Under the pieces are notes generated by a model. The model did not search any database and was not told the origin of the DNA. It saw nothing but the letters and a program-made list of their open reading frames with translations. From positions 1,984,001 to 2,048,000 of the forward strand of contig OZ199840.1 of NCBI GenBank assembly GCA_964304625.1: 64,000 nt of DNA, read 5' to 3'. Source of the stretch: Kudoa neothunni. Its lineage: Eukaryota > Cnidaria. The position numbers and the translations under genes were made by a program. Below are positions 12,789-26,149 of the stretch, in pieces (within the stretch, counting starts at the first letter, position 1; every line of letters starts with the position of its first letter).

Positions 12789-13837
12789 ATGGTAAAGTTT
12801 AACGCTGACTCAGTTTATTCGATTTCCAGTCTTAGCGTGCAAATATATCTATCCATATTGATAGTGTTACTTATAGCAAAAGTGTCACTATGCTCATATA
12901 TGATATATTATATTGTGAAAAGAGGCCACGTTTCCAATCCAATCTATGCGTCTAATTTTGGAATCTATTTGATGACTTATTCTAGCCTGATAGTTTTGCC
13001 TTTCCATATTTATGGCGAATTTTTTGACAAATCCTATGGCGGCCTTATTGGTTGCAGAATAGCTGTCTATGCAACCAACATAAACCTCTATGTGAATACA
13101 GCCCTCATTAATTTACTGGCAATATTCCGATATTTTTCAATGTGCAAACTAAAAATATATCAAGGAATAATAGCCCATTCCAAAATTATATTTTTTACAA
13201 TTAGTATTCTTACTAATGTTCTGGCAATTTGTCATGTTTTTATGCATACCATACAAAATGTTAGTGGGAAGAAAGTAATATTTTTATAACCATACTATAA
13301 CGTGATAAGATTTTTTTATAAATATGGCTCCAGGTTTGTGATATTCACGCTTCAAAGCATGTTGTGGGAAAAATATTGATAGCAACGCAATTTACTTTAA
13401 CTTACTTGTGTACAATTGCAATAGTGACATTTACCCAAATAAAGATATATAAACAATACAAGCTACTCAAACTATTGAATGCTAAAAGATACAGTGCTGG
13501 TGCTCAATCATATAAAAATATTTCTGTAATTGTTTCTAAATTTTTCATTCAATAAATACTATAGCACAACCTAATGGATAGAAGAAAAAAACCTCCCAAA
13601 AAACATACTCAATTTGATAATGTATTCTTTTATTTGGTTTCAAATGCAATTATGTTTGTTGTAATGTATTCGCCATACTTGGTCATACAACTGATGCAAG
13701 TGAACTCCTATATAATCAATGTTCATGTACAAAGATACTCCTTTGCTTGTATGATGTGGTTTCCTCTATCTTATGCAATCCTAAATATTATATTTGATGA
13801 GGAATTACGACATACATTGAAAACACCGTTCCGTTAA
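12789..13837 (+). CDS. rhodopsin-type (class A) G-protein-coupled receptor
   Basis: Three exons join in phase 0: 12789-13274, 13334-13525 and 13565-13837, with introns of 59 and 39 bp. They encode 316 residues from ATG 12789. Seven hydrophobic segments are visible, beginning with YLSILIVLLIAKVSLCSYMI. Class A hallmarks include a Cys at the start of helix 3 (GCRIAVYA) that could pair with VCDIH in extracellular loop 2, FRYFSM at the DRY position, a Pro in helix 6 (VVMYSPYLVI), and a helix 7 plus helix 8 end PLSYAILNIIFDEELR, which resembles the NPxxY region followed by F-x-x-x-L/R. The N-terminus is very short with no obvious signal peptide, as in many class A receptors. The ligand cannot be told; neuropeptide or amine receptors are possible. 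It is degenerate at the DRY and NPxxY sites, so the subfamily is open. Confidence 0.8.
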
Positions 13838-14470
13838 TCAAGTATAATTTCAGTTAATGTATATATAATTTTTTATATATTTCGATATTAAATCTAATGC
13901 TTTAGAATTGATGTGGAGTCTCATAGTCCTACTCATTTGATATCTATTTTCAGACTTAAGATACATAATTTAAAAAATATGTTCCTAAATTATTTGTTTT
14001 TTCCTTGTTCCAGCATTTTGAATATCAATATAAATCTTAGTAATTATGATTATCATGTGTTGATGAAATATGAACTTATTCATTTTTTCTGAATTTTCAT
14101 TGCGCATTATTTATGTTTGAGAAAAGGTTGCACGATATCAAATATAACATAATACGATATTCTCATAAAATCTAAATCATTTTTAATAAATATTATGGGA
14201 TGTGTTTAAGATTTTAATTATATATATAAATTATAAGGTTTTGCCGCATCAACCCTGTTCCAACGAAGAGAAGTTTATTAAAAATTTCCTCGTTTAAACA
14301 TTAAAATTCAGTTCAATATTTTGTAAAATTTATTATTATTATTGATGATGAAATATTAGTTCTCATATTATGATGAATCGGTTTAATTAACTCTAAAAGC
14401 CAATGTATCCCAAACCCTTTTTAGCCCTGGCCCATATTTGTTTCAAAAAATATCCTGTGACACACGTTAA

Positions 14471-15419
14471 CCCTCTAAATAAAATGGGTAGATTTTTATT
14501 TAGGGGAATTTTTCCAACATTATAGTATATAAATGGAACGTAACTCCTCTTCACTTTTCGTAACCTTATATCTTTATCGAAGCTTTAAGAAACATGAATT
14601 GAATTTTTTTTTCTCATATATCAAAAAAGTTAATGTAAAAACACCTTCCAAATAAAATTATTTAAAATATTAATACATGTGATTGTTAAAAATTTACGGA
14701 AATTCTATCGAGTAAATAATGAATAAATAACGAAATACTATACATGTGATGCCAATGCGCATGCGTAGTATCGATTTGAGCATGTCGTTCTCTCCAAAAT
14801 ACATCGATAGCCGCTCATTCTCTCACTATTTTTATACCAGTTATTCAAAATACGATGACATTTCATCAGTTTTCTTATTTCTACGGTGTAGGGAGCATTC
14901 GAAAACATATGTGAAAACTGTTAATCAATATTCTTAGTCACGTATTATTGAGGGCATTAAAAAACGTGATATAATTGTTCAATATTTTGAAAGGTTTTGT
15001 GTTTTAGAAAGGGTTTAAAAACATATATAATGACTTTTTTTGTGAAATAAACACTATTTCCCATCATTTTGCGTTTTTTTTGTGCAATATTACATTGCGT
15101 CGTTTATAACAAGATAATTAATTTACAGCTGTTTTGACAATTGAATTAAATGGTGACACTAAAAAACCGCCAAAATACACCTATAAACACAGTCATACTC
15201 CATAGAAATATAACAATATAAATAAATTTGTGCGCATGCGTGTATCGAATATAACTTTAATAATTGGTCATTTATTCAAAATTTACCCTATGAATTTTCC
15301 TCATATTTTATCAATAAATGCTAAACTTTATTTGAGACAACTCTATCAAATAAAAAAGTGATGTAGATTTCTACCCCATTTTTATTTGGAGGGTGTAAAC
15401 GTTTCAGCTACTTAGAAGG
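14471..15419. mobile_element. TTAA-flanked mini-element, piggyBac-type
   Basis: The element is flanked by TTAA at 14467-14470 and 15420-15423. The left end reads CCCTCTAAATAAAATGGG. On the right the reverse complement starts CCTTCTAAG and, about 20 bp further in, contains CCCTCCAAATAAAAATGGG, so the termini are imperfect inverted repeats. No transposase frame is present inside. Internal sequence contains GCGCATGCGT twice in different contexts. TTAA duplication plus a CCC start is typical of piggyBac. The same terminal motif recurs at 3498, 23573 and 52398. Confidence 0.55.
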
Positions 15420-15599
15420 TTAATATCGTAAATGTTGAATCAAATTAAACGTTAACAATTTGGATATTTTAGTAATATTTATATCCGGTATTATATATAA
15501 TAAAGTTGCTATAATGCTTGAAACCGTATACGTTTACAATAATTATTTTTAATTTATTAATTTAAAAATTTTATTTAGCATTAATTTTACTTGGGTTTT

Positions 15600-16055
15600 T
15601 CAAGTGTGACGAGAGCTCTGAAACGACCGTTTCGCCAACACATTTAGTAATCTGGTCATTGTTTCTTCCAAAATGGACAAAAAATTGAATGCATAATTGA
15701 TATGAGGGTCAGTTAAAAGAAAAAATTGAATGCATAAACCACAAGTTTCGAGGGAATATACTGCGTAAAGGGACATCTGCCTCTCAATGAAACTAATTAT
15801 TTCTCAACAATAAGATGAGCAGAGGAAATTAGACACATCGACAAAATACTTTTCCACCTATTGAAAACTTCGGTTATTCGGTTATCGGGAAAAAATTTTC
15901 GACCTCTCATCGCAAACTCTTGCTACGTAGTCATCATAGTGTACATTTCTGTTTATTTGGATGAATCTATAAAGCAACATGATTCTAAGAGGTATGATGT
16001 CCTTTATTCAACTCCACAATTGCATAAGAGACTCCATTTAATACTTGGAGATTGA
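15600..16055 (+). other. coding-like island, possible exons of an unrecognised gene
   Basis: A short frame at about 15604-15688 reads CDESSETTVSPTHLVIW, preceded by TTTTTCAAG, a plausible acceptor. A second segment near 15812-16055 reads LSGKNFRPLIANSCY. It can splice with a 48-bp intron at 15932 or continue in frame to HDSKRYDVLYSTPQLHKR and TGA at 16053. No start or connection between the two could be fixed. It may be a partial gene or a decayed one. Confidence 0.25.
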
Positions 16056-17484
16056 CATATATTTAAGAATTCCTATGTATGGTTTACATTTCGCTATATT
16101 TAGATTTTCCATTTTCATCCATAATGAAAAGCACCAGATTTATTAGTGTGAGTAATGGCAGGATTGAAAAATTCATCATAACAAAATAGAAAAACTATCC
16201 TATAACTTACAAACTCGGGATTTTACAAATATAGTCAGACCTAGAGGCTTGTTTAAGATGTTTTTTTTTCTAGATTTTTGTAGTTGAAGGCCCAAATGAA
16301 GACCATAACACATTGTTTTTGTCCCTATGCGTGTTTGTGATGCCATAATCAACTGAATTATCTGACGAGATGTAAAGAAACATTCTTCAATAACATCTTC
16401 AATTTTACTGCAATCAGAACCATAACTTGTTAGAAAACCGTCATGTAACTATCCCCTTTTTAAAGACCGGCAAAAATCGGGATCCTTCGACCATCATCGA
16501 GAAAATAAACCTTTATTTTTCTCAATATTTATAGGATGCAACCTTCCAAAATTAAAATATTTTATTTTTTGTAATTTTATAAAAGTTTTTATGAAATAAA
16601 AATATGGGGTTCTCCGAGATCCCAAAAATGCCTAGAGAGTTAAAATAATATACATAAGAACCATAAAAATCAAATTTTTAACGTTCAACCCCAAGTTTCG
16701 ATAAATTTTTTTAAAACTATTTTTTTTCCATTGAAAATACATACGATTGAAAACTATATTTAAATTTGGCATATTAATATATTCTTGTGTAAAAATTAAA
16801 AAATATTTAATTTTTTTATTTTTAAATAAAGAAATGTGATGAGACAATAATCCAAATATTATTATTGGAGATTTCAATGGAAATGAAAAACATGTCGACA
16901 ATGACTTAGAATATAAGATCGTTATTCAAATGAATCATCTTACGGTGACTTGTCGAAATACCCAAATTTAAGATGTTCAAATATAAAGAATGATGTGAAA
17001 TTAGAGGAGATATCAATTAATTAATCCGGGTTTCAACGGTAATGTAGCTGAAATCAAGAAAAGAACGTGATTCCGCAATCCTGTCTTCGTTAAGCCTGGT
17101 GGCATAGATTATTCATAAAATAATTCATCTATTTTCATATAAATTCGTAACTTTGTCATCTTTTAATGTAATATATTTATATTCTTAAGCTGTAATTAGG
17201 TTGTCGGCATTTTTATTTATTTTAAACTAATCTATATCCTTAAAAATAAAATCACGATGTGGTTTAAATTTGTCTTCTGTCTAAAATTGAAACCCATCAT
17301 TTAATTGTATATTCTTTATTATGTTACATTTTAAGTTGTATGTTCGAACTTATACCTAGCCTCTGATATGAATTTTACCTAGATTTTCTTTAAAAATGTT
17401 TATACAACAAAAATCAGAGCGACCATTTATGCACTTAATTAAATGAATGTCAATTTTAACAGAATAATTAGTTATTTTTATTCA
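16056..17484. other. gene-free stretch
   Basis: No supportable gene was found. The segment at 16600-16640 (GATCCCAAAAATGCCTAGAG then AGTTAA) resembles a degraded copy of the TTAA-type termini seen elsewhere. Confidence 0.35.
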
Positions 17485-17766
17485 GGTACACTAAGGAGGC
17501 AGCTGTTTTGAATTTTCTGAATTATTCATACCTCAGTGCCTCAATGTTTAAATTAAAATCTGACTAAATATAGAATAAGGAATTCGCTAGGTTTTTCCGC
17601 ACAAGATAATATATAAGGTAGGCTTCTCGTTTTTATCGTATGTAAATACAATGTATCGGAATTCCCTGAACCCCCAAACGATTTGCAAGTATCATTTACC
17701 AATAATGTGCCACGCTTTGAATTACTTATCAAAAACCGACGAGACCGAGAAAGCCTCCAGATAAAT
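17485..17766 (+). other. coding-like island, possible small gene or exons
   Basis: Two short, G+C-richer open segments sit close together. The first (about 17486-17566), after a TATTCAG acceptor-like site, reads YTKEAAVLNFLNYSYLS. The second, from ATG 17651 to TAA, encodes 37 residues beginning MYRNSLNPQTICKYHL. They could be exons of one gene or remnants, and no family is recognised. Confidence 0.25.
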
Positions 17767-18269
17767 TAAATACCAAATAATAATTTTGTTTTAAGTAATA
17801 AGTTTTTTGTGAACTATATGGATTAGTTACGATTATTTGGAATATTTAAATTGCTCCTTTAAATACAAAAATTAATTTCAGCCACCATAATTTTCATTAG
17901 TATAAAACAGTATTACTTTTATATAAATTCGTTGCTTCTAATATTTCTAAATAATCATAATACCATTTTTTAATTAGATATGTATATTACTTTACATAAA
18001 AATGGTATGTTTAAGCAGGAATTAATAATAGCTTCAATCGTTGAGTGTTGTTAAGTCATGAGGCAGAAAAAGATATTTTTTCTTTTTCAATTGTGTGTAG
18101 AAAATTGAGATAACCAATAATATTTTGTTTTAATGCATTTCAAAGATAATTCGGGAAATTAGCAAGTTAAAATATCATTTAAATAAAAATAAGTATAATT
18201 TAATAACGTGTTTTTACTGGTGTTATTATTTCTGCATTTAAATAATAGATAAAACTAAGTCTTCAACTT

Positions 18270-18790
18270 CACATGGAGGAGGGGTTGCGAAGTGAGCGGG
18301 GAAATTAGCATGGGGTACGAGTGTAAAATTTGTAGGGAAACATTGAGTTAGATCAACCCCTTTAACACTATAGGCACCGCATGATTAGTAATATCTACTA
18401 CTCACTCGTCCCTTATCTTTCCGTGGTGACGTGAGAGTATGAGCCACCAAACCATATTGTTTACGAAGAAACCACAACCCTAACCATATAAAATTGTATC
18501 CATAAGGATTTTGGCTCTCCAAAGATTTCAAACCTGTTGGTGAGTATCCAGCGATTCAGCCGTCAATTCAATCTTCTCTGCTATCTGCTAGATCGACCAA
18601 TAACTGCACGCGAAATGGCACTTATTATAATGCAATTGTATTCTAACAACAGTCCCCCCATTATGAGATAGCGACATACGCGTACGGAAACAGTAGATTA
18701 ATCAGTAGTGGGAATAGAACCCAGTTACCACATCACTAGGTTGGATATTTTTGGCTGATCAGAAAGAATTTCAAATTACACGCAAAAGCA
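18270..18790. other. G+C-richer non-coding island with a tRNA-like T-arm on the minus strand
   Basis: Composition differs clearly from the flanks, but all frames are interrupted. On the minus strand at about 18706-18730 a tRNA-like T-arm can be drawn: the stem TGGG pairs with CCCA around a 7-base loop TTCTATT. This suggests a tRNA-derived SINE or a non-coding RNA gene. No complete cloverleaf was found. Confidence 0.25.
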
Positions 18791-20104
18791 AGAGCAACTA
18801 AATATCAATATAGAAACACGAATGCAATCGTAATGGATGAACCAATATCCATTCTTGGTGCCAGTATAACGTCTTATCGTTATAATAACTTTAAATGAGT
18901 GGTGCACAAATATTTAGACCATGAACCAAATTTCTGCTTTTAATAACTGCAAGGGCCCAGTATAATTAGGAATGTAGTTTACGTACCTCTGCAACAGATA
19001 TTATTGACCATTTCAAACAGATGTCTATCCGTGGTTTCATAGTTCATAGTTCATTTTAAGTTTTTCTATTTTTCTTGTATAACATTTGCGGGAACATTTT
19101 TATTTTTACACACAATAAATATTTTTTATTTCGATTCATTTATAGAACGCATTAAAGGGTTGGTCTTATTTTAACTAAATTAAAACATTGAATTAGTGTG
19201 ATTATAGTAATTTTTCATGTATACATTCGCCCATTGTCCGACAATTTTCTCCTTGTACGCACTCAAAAGAATGAACAATTAAACCAGATACAAGAACTTC
19301 GATCTACGAAGCATCGTTTGTATATCAAATGATTAATAGGTTAATCAGGGATAAATCGAATTTCATATTTAGAAAGTTTATTTTTGATGTTACATAATTA
19401 AGATAGAGCACTTAACAAAAAATCTCAAAAATTATTTTTAGTATACTCATTAATTGTTTGCGATGTTTTCAATATCTCGATAAACCTTTAAGAGATTTAA
19501 AAAAATTATTCTCTTTTAAAAATTTCCCATTAATTTAATCTTAGTTTTCATCCTTAACCGTTGTTTGCGCAGCATCAATCTTAAATTTGAGTATTCTTAA
19601 TAATTATTTTATAATTAAAGAAATTAAATCAATAATTTACGCAGTATAACAATGCTTTTAAATTAGAAATTTACTAAAATATTAGATTAAATTTATTCCA
19701 ATGTTTTAACGTTAATATACTATATACGTTGGAACAAAACAGGAGCGGAATATTAATTTTAACTGAGAAACTGAATTATTGTTGTCTTTCATGAGAATAA
19801 TTAAAATTATAGGGAAAATTCTGTTTCAATAACGAATACTTTCATGTTTATTATATATTTATATTTTAAATGGTGACACTGATTTTTATCATTACATCAA
19901 AGTTAATAATAAGGAAAAGTTCCGGTTTTCAAATATGATTATTAATTTATAAACAAAAATAAACTGTAAATACTAAAAAAATTGGTTAATCCATTTCAGA
20001 TTAACTCGATATACCCATAAATAACCAATTATTAACAATGTACAATATATCTACTTGTGTAAACAAACACTGTACATAGCAAATAGATAAATAGATTTCC
20101 ACCC

Positions 20105-21224
20105 TTAGAAGGTTGGCTGTAAATAGACTATTATCTTATTCACATTGAAAAAATTGACAATTCTGTTCCTCGAATCGAGAAAACTTTTCATGTTTGCGAA
20201 TCGGACATGTAGATTTGCTAGAAACATCATTATCAATTGACTTAAAGGAAAACGCTTAATCTACCCCAATAGAGCCCATCTTCAAGTTTTATCACGTGGA
20301 AATTGGATACACTGACCAAATCTTGAATTTCCATTCGTTCCAAATGGGAACTAATTATTTCACACGTGTTTTCTTTATCAGTAGCTAGGATAATTCTGCT
20401 GATTGCAGATTTCAACACCCCACCACTAATAACCAATACCAATATTGATGAAGCAATCACCCCGATATTTTCTACAATAGTGTCATAATGATGTTTATGA
20501 GAGGTTCGATCGCATGAAATCATCTGTGCCATAATTGAAATGGTACTTTTGAGCATCTGCCTATAGAGATGGATGGATACACTATAAATGCTTAGTTTAC
20601 CACCATCAACTACGATAGAACGTTTCGAATTTATACTACAACAGGTGGAATCTTCAACAAATGATATTTATAAATCAAAATTTGCATATTTAACAGCTTA
20701 CATATTCGGTCTTCCATCCCACTGATAATTGCTAATGTTTTAGGTTTATCCAACCCACGATATAACATAGTGAGCAGAATTAATACGAAAATTATCCATC
20801 CAAAATCTATCTTAGTTATCCTCCCATGAGAATGAGTAGGGTGATATTCTAGGCTGGAAAATAATATTGTAGTCAAATCTTTGATAGAATGGATAAGGTC
20901 TTGAAAAATCATCGAATACAAATAGATCAAACTTATAAACGCTAGAAGTGGTTCTCGTTTGGACTGTGATAAAAGTGACATGGTTCCTTCTATTGGTGGT
21001 TGGGTTGAGGCGGTAAGTTTAGCTGTGATCAGTTTGTAATTTTTCACTTCGCCACCCAAAAACAATGTTATCACAATGTAAAATGGTACAAAGTTGTAGA
21101 TATGGTGCCATCCTTCAACTGCAAGATTCATCATAACAAGGTAGACAACTACTATGCCATTAAACATCATTCCGAAAGTTAACAACAGCGCAAAAATTGG
21201 CCACTCAGTATTTATTTTCACCAT
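20105..21224 (-). CDS. SLC30A6: zinc transporter ZnT6-like (SLC30A6-type cation diffusion facilitator)
   Basis: Three exons on the minus strand (20702-21224, 20265-20651, 20105-20217) join in phase through introns of 50 and 47 bp, giving 340 residues from ATG 21224. Helices 1 and 2 (FALLLTFGMMFNGIVVVYLV and the NFVPFYIVITLF region) precede the block REPLLAFISLIYLYS...HSHGRITKIDFGW. That block aligns well with the ERLEVLAVFAS...HTGRL region of human ZnT6. The C-terminal domain matches the cation diffusion facilitator cytosolic fold: VSVSNFHVIKLEDGLYWG then ANLHVRF at the position of ZnT6 EHFWTL...SVHVRI, ending IIVYLQ. As in ZnT6, the HxxxD zinc-site pairs of active transporters are not evident. 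ZnT6 works as the non-transporting partner of ZnT5 in the early secretory pathway. The family call is good; SLC30A6 over other ZnT members is an inference. Confidence 0.72.
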
Positions 21225-22642
21225 TATTTATAAGGTTGAAGAATACGGTAAGTTCTTTGTGTGCTTCTGTTCTCACACGTACCAGCAAACCAATTAAACC
21301 TTTAATGAGATTACGAAAATATTTTACTTTATTGAAAAGGTATATTCATGATGCACATGATTTTTATCGTTTTAGCAGTTTCATCTGAACTATATATTGA
21401 TTAAAATTAAATACTTCACATTCGTTATTTGTCATTTCGAAAAAATCCATCAAAAACAACCATCCCACAAATCTTTCATAATTCATCCCAGTGTTTTTCT
21501 TATCTAGTACGATCAAAAATTTAATGTGTTAATTCATTGTATAATCTTTGATTAGTGGCTACCTGTTTTTTAGTTAATATAGTTAATTTATAAGGATGAA
21601 TATAATTAATAATGATTGCTGATTCTATTTCCAACCTCATTTATTTCATCTAGTGAGGTTTTCATTGGTTGTCTGACCAACTTTAAGTCATGATTATTTG
21701 TTATAAATACTTATTATTCTTGACAAACATGACTAAACCATTCTTTACTGTATTTACGTAGCTTATGTAAAAATTAGCTATGATTTGATCACAAGTATTG
21801 TTACTTTGGTTAATTTATCTTCAATAGTCTTAAAATTATAAAATGATTATTTTGTTTCATATTTTAACTGGCTTTCAATTAATTTTATAAAGTATTAACT
21901 TATTACAACGATTTTGAAGTATGTTTTACTCCTAATTATTTTTGTTTTGAGCATATCTTTTATCCTATTCATTCAGTCTCGCCATATTTTCGATATTCTT
22001 GTTACCGATAATGATTTTATTTCATAAACAAATTGAAAAATATAATAAATAGAAAATTTTTTATTTCAAAATTATCCACTATAATCTTGAGCATAAAGTT
22101 CGCTACACCATTTTTAATTATATTATTGTAAAAAGTATACTGTGAATAGTAAAATAATGAATTATTAAGAAATAAAAATAATTAACCAAGTGACTAGTTT
22201 AAGAAATGTAGAATTATACATACAGTGCATAATCCTACATGAGTTACATAAGCGATTTTATTCATATTAAGAATTTACGCAGATTTCAAGGTTTCTTCAT
22301 TTTGACGAATTCAAAACAAGATTAGACAGAAAAATGCAGAAATATTTTGCCAAAATATTGTTACAAACTAGGATGTCACAATAGAGGAGCAATTAATATC
22401 CTTCAGAGGGAGATGTACTTTTTGTCAATATTTTTTCATTAAGCTAAGTCGAGAATGTATGACATCTGTTTAATTTGTTGGTAGATCCTACGTCCAAGTA
22501 CATTTCATGTACCAACGCATACCTTGTTAAAAATAATTTTGTAATTACAAGACGAAGCAACATTGAGAAGATCGTTTTCTCATTATCAAAACCTCTATTT
22601 ATTCTATTTGAAATATCGTGATTGATAAAGTTTTTTCGTCAG

Positions 22643-23078
22643 TTACACTAACTCGAAAATTATTATAAAGGAAATTAACGTTTTTAGGGACTGTACACGA
22701 AAACAAACAGCAATGTCAATTTGTCTCCTTCCTTCTAAAAAGAGATCACACTACAGCAATACCCTTGCTTTTTAGGAAAAGTGTGTGATGACATCCTGTC
22801 TGCAAAATAAAATAGGCGGACATCTTGCTATCGACAAGTAAAAATGATAATAGGGTCGTCGATGCGTCTAAAATTATAAATCCCAGACGATAATACATTA
22901 CTATCGAACCAAAGGTGGAGTTGGCATCAATTTCTATCCAGAGGTTTACAAGGGTACGGTTGGTTATCTTCTTCAACAACATGATACATTCCTTTTCTTT
23001 ATTTAAAGACATACTAGTTATGACAGGAATAAAGAAAAAATCGTTTGAAGGAGATTTCTGAAAAATTACACAATCCAT
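22643..23078 (-). CDS. small unrecognised protein, two exons
   Basis: Exon 22763-23078 starts at ATG 23078. Joining it to 22643-22734 across a 28-bp GT-AG intron (22735-22762) keeps the frame open and adds a coding-like tail EGRRQIDIAVCFRVQSLK ending in a hydrophobic stretch. Total length is 135 residues. The middle contains NLWIEIDANSTFGS and a hydrophobic segment LGFIILDASTTLLSFLLV that could span a membrane. I do not recognise the protein. The intron is unusually short even for this window; without it, translation would stop a few codons later. It lies 1.4 kb upstream of the ZnT6-like gene on the same strand. Confidence 0.4.
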
Positions 23079-23504
23079 TTTAAAACGGGAACTCCAGAAA
23101 AGTAATTGTGAAAAAATATATGAATCGGATGTTACAAAAAGAGCAAAATTTTAATTAAGAATCATAAAGCTGTGATTATTGTGAAAGGCAAGAACACCTC
23201 CAAACAGTGTCAAAGTTTCTAAGAATTTATTGCTCATTCAAGTCTTGCTAGTTCGTTTAGTTGGCAAGATTGTTTCCTGTGTTTATATTTAGTTCTTAAT
23301 TTATTGTTGTATATTTTATGAATTTCTTTTCCCACATTACTATTTGATTCTTAGGAAAGACTTCGATAGGCCCTGATGATATTATAATCGGAGTTAGTTT
23401 GATATTATCTCGCATAATTATTGAAAAATTTCTATTTTTACTCTTTCCATTTAAACAATATTTTGTTGTCTACAATTAATTACGTTCTCGCTTATATATT
23501 GACT

Positions 23505-23573
23505 GATTAAAAATAGGGGGAAATTTTACTACAAAAGTGTTAGCAGGGAATTATTTTTGAGATCGTTAGAAGG
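23505..23573. repeat. right end of a TTAA-type (piggyBac-like) element
   Basis: The segment resembles 3430-3498: a GGGG-AAATTTTACT block, then GATCGTTAGAAGG, followed by TTAA at 23574-23577. No matching left end could be placed. Confidence 0.35.
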
Positions 23574-24202
23574 TTAACGAAATCTATTGCCACATTATCT
23601 TACATACGTCTTATTTATTTAGATTCAAACTATTATTTGCTACAAGATTTTCAATACAAAGCGACATAATTGAATAAATAAAAAAATCTGTGTATTTTTT
23701 AAGATGAAAAATTAATTATACTAATAAATTTATGATTAATCGCCGAAAAATGTATTTTGATTCATGTAAACTTTAAGCACACGTATATATTTTATCATTA
23801 CTATCAAAAAATGATATTTGTGTTATTGAAAATATTAATGAATCATGTTAAATACTTAATTTAATAGTTTGTATTTCTCGATATATTATTTTTTAGCTCA
23901 TTTTTTATTTCGTCAACCGAAATCAACATCGAAACTAAAATATTATTTATTTTAAATAATCTATGAGATAAATCTAAAGCTACTGAAAACTATTAATAAT
24001 GTTAATATATTTTATTGTGGCTAACAAGAAACGATGTTTTTTAGATAATTACTTCCGAGGATACTCATTACGGCACATAAAATGTATTAACTATAGAAAT
24101 AAAATATATTGATGTAATTCTATAGTACTACAACACTACAATAAAAGTTTAATTGATTTAACAATTGGCGGAGGAATGAATCACTACCACTACCGTTGGA
24201 AA

Positions 24203-24926
24203 CCGATTTTGCACACTTTTTGCGAATTTATTTGATTATGACTCTAAATGTTTCCAATGTTCATATAAACAGATATATTCGACTTAACAATAACTTTGGG
24301 TCAAACAATTGACGGTAAATGATTCAAAATATAGACCACAATTTATGTGACTAACCGATTTTGTACACCTTTTTCCAAGCACTCCGTTGGCGAAAGTGGC
24401 GTTATTCCCAGAAAAAATATAAATTTAGCGATAAGCCAAGGTAAAGACATAAGAAAATTAGAAGAAAAATACACAATCATAGAATACTTCTAAAATCTTA
24501 CTATAATAAACGTTAGGATAGTTACTGTGAGACATTTCAACGAATGAAAAATAGCAATCCTAAATGGCCTATCCGAAAAAATAATTAAATCTTCTCGCTA
24601 ATTTAGAAAAGTTTAGATCGTTTTAGGTTATTGTTAAAATTGGAAATTGATGTGTATGTATATGTTATAGCATGTCAAAATATGACACAAATCAAAATAA
24701 TTGATTTATTCAAAGATTCAAACTAATTATCACGTAATATTTTTGTTTCCAGTAGAATTTTTACTCATTTATATTACAGTAATAAAAAGAACGTCAATTT
24801 TGTTCTTAAACATTCCAAAAATTGGATTTAAAATACTCACGCGCACGCACAAACATGTGTAAAATCGATTACAATCAATTTTACACATTTTTTCATGTCC
24901 AGGAAGGGATTGTGCAAAATCGATTA
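24203..24926. repeat. cluster of a TGTGCAAAATCGATT-type motif, including one hairpin
   Basis: Close matches occur at 24203-24216 and 24355-24369 (as CCGATTTTGCACAC and CCGATTTTGTACACC) and at 24911-24926. At 24856-24887 two copies face each other (TGTGTAAAATCGATT and AATCAATTTTACACA), forming a nearly perfect hairpin with a 2-base spacer. It could be a degraded transposon or a protein-binding cluster. Confidence 0.4.
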
Positions 24927-26149
24927 TCCATTGTATTTGGTGGAATCGGTTAAATGTATAACCATCATAAATTTTTATATAACCACGTACGCCATAAACA
25001 AATATAACTATAAAACAAAATTATAAATTGATTTTAGAAATATCAGGATTTAAAAATCTACTATCTATCCTAATATATTAGTAGTAGTAGTGTCCGTTTG
25101 TGTGTGTCAGCAAGTACGCATGTGCGACAAAATGTTTTCCTTATAGATAGATATTTATGGAACTTTTAATAGTTTAAGATAATGCCGAAATTATCTCATT
25201 TGTTATTACACCGATTAAAATTCAAAATTAACATAGGAATATATGCTGTCTTTGACGTTAGGCATGTTAAGCGGATTACGTGGTTTCAAGAATAGGATTA
25301 TATATTTTTACCATATTTTTCTATAATGAAATTTTCTCAATCTCGTGCGAATCTGGGCAATTCAAGCTAGTATTTTATAAATGAAATAACGCATCGATTA
25401 CATATGTTTGAAAAATGAATGATGAAAATATCAATGAATAGAATAAAACCTCTAACTATGGTAATTTACTTTTAAATTATTTAGTAATAATTTTTATGGT
25501 TGACAAATAAATTAAATAAATTGATAAAACAACAGAATGACGAATGTGCTGTGGAATAAGGAAATATTCCAATTTTTCAGCCACAAACTTAGTGTAATTA
25601 CCCTAAAAAATTGTGAATAAATAAAAAAAATCAACTAGTTTTTATGAAAAATATTTCTAAAATATTTAAAAAAAAGATGAAAATCGACAACTTGCTTTGA
25701 AATATTATATCCAATATCGGGGCTACTTTAAACTTCATAAAATATAGAGAAAAATCAATTTAACAATTACGTGTATTAAACTAAAATATTTAATCTATCT
25801 CATAAATTTATCCACATGCGGTCTATTTTATTTCAACTTTGAAAGTTTGTAATAATAAAAATTAATAATAATAATAATTAATTTGGAGAGTATCTTTGTT
25901 AGTAAAATTAACAGACTAATAGTATAAATTACGTTAAACCACGATCTTTCATCCAATCGTCATTTATAACAAACAACATAAATTAATCATAATTTTCGCA
26001 TTGAAAAAATAGTCATAATATTTCCAGAAATAAAAGTGTAATGGAATGAACAGGGACCTAGGAGTAATTGATCAAATTCAGACCAAGTATAAAACACGAC
26101 TTTAACCGAGTGCATAATATTTCCATCTCGTTGACGTGTAGAACCTAAC

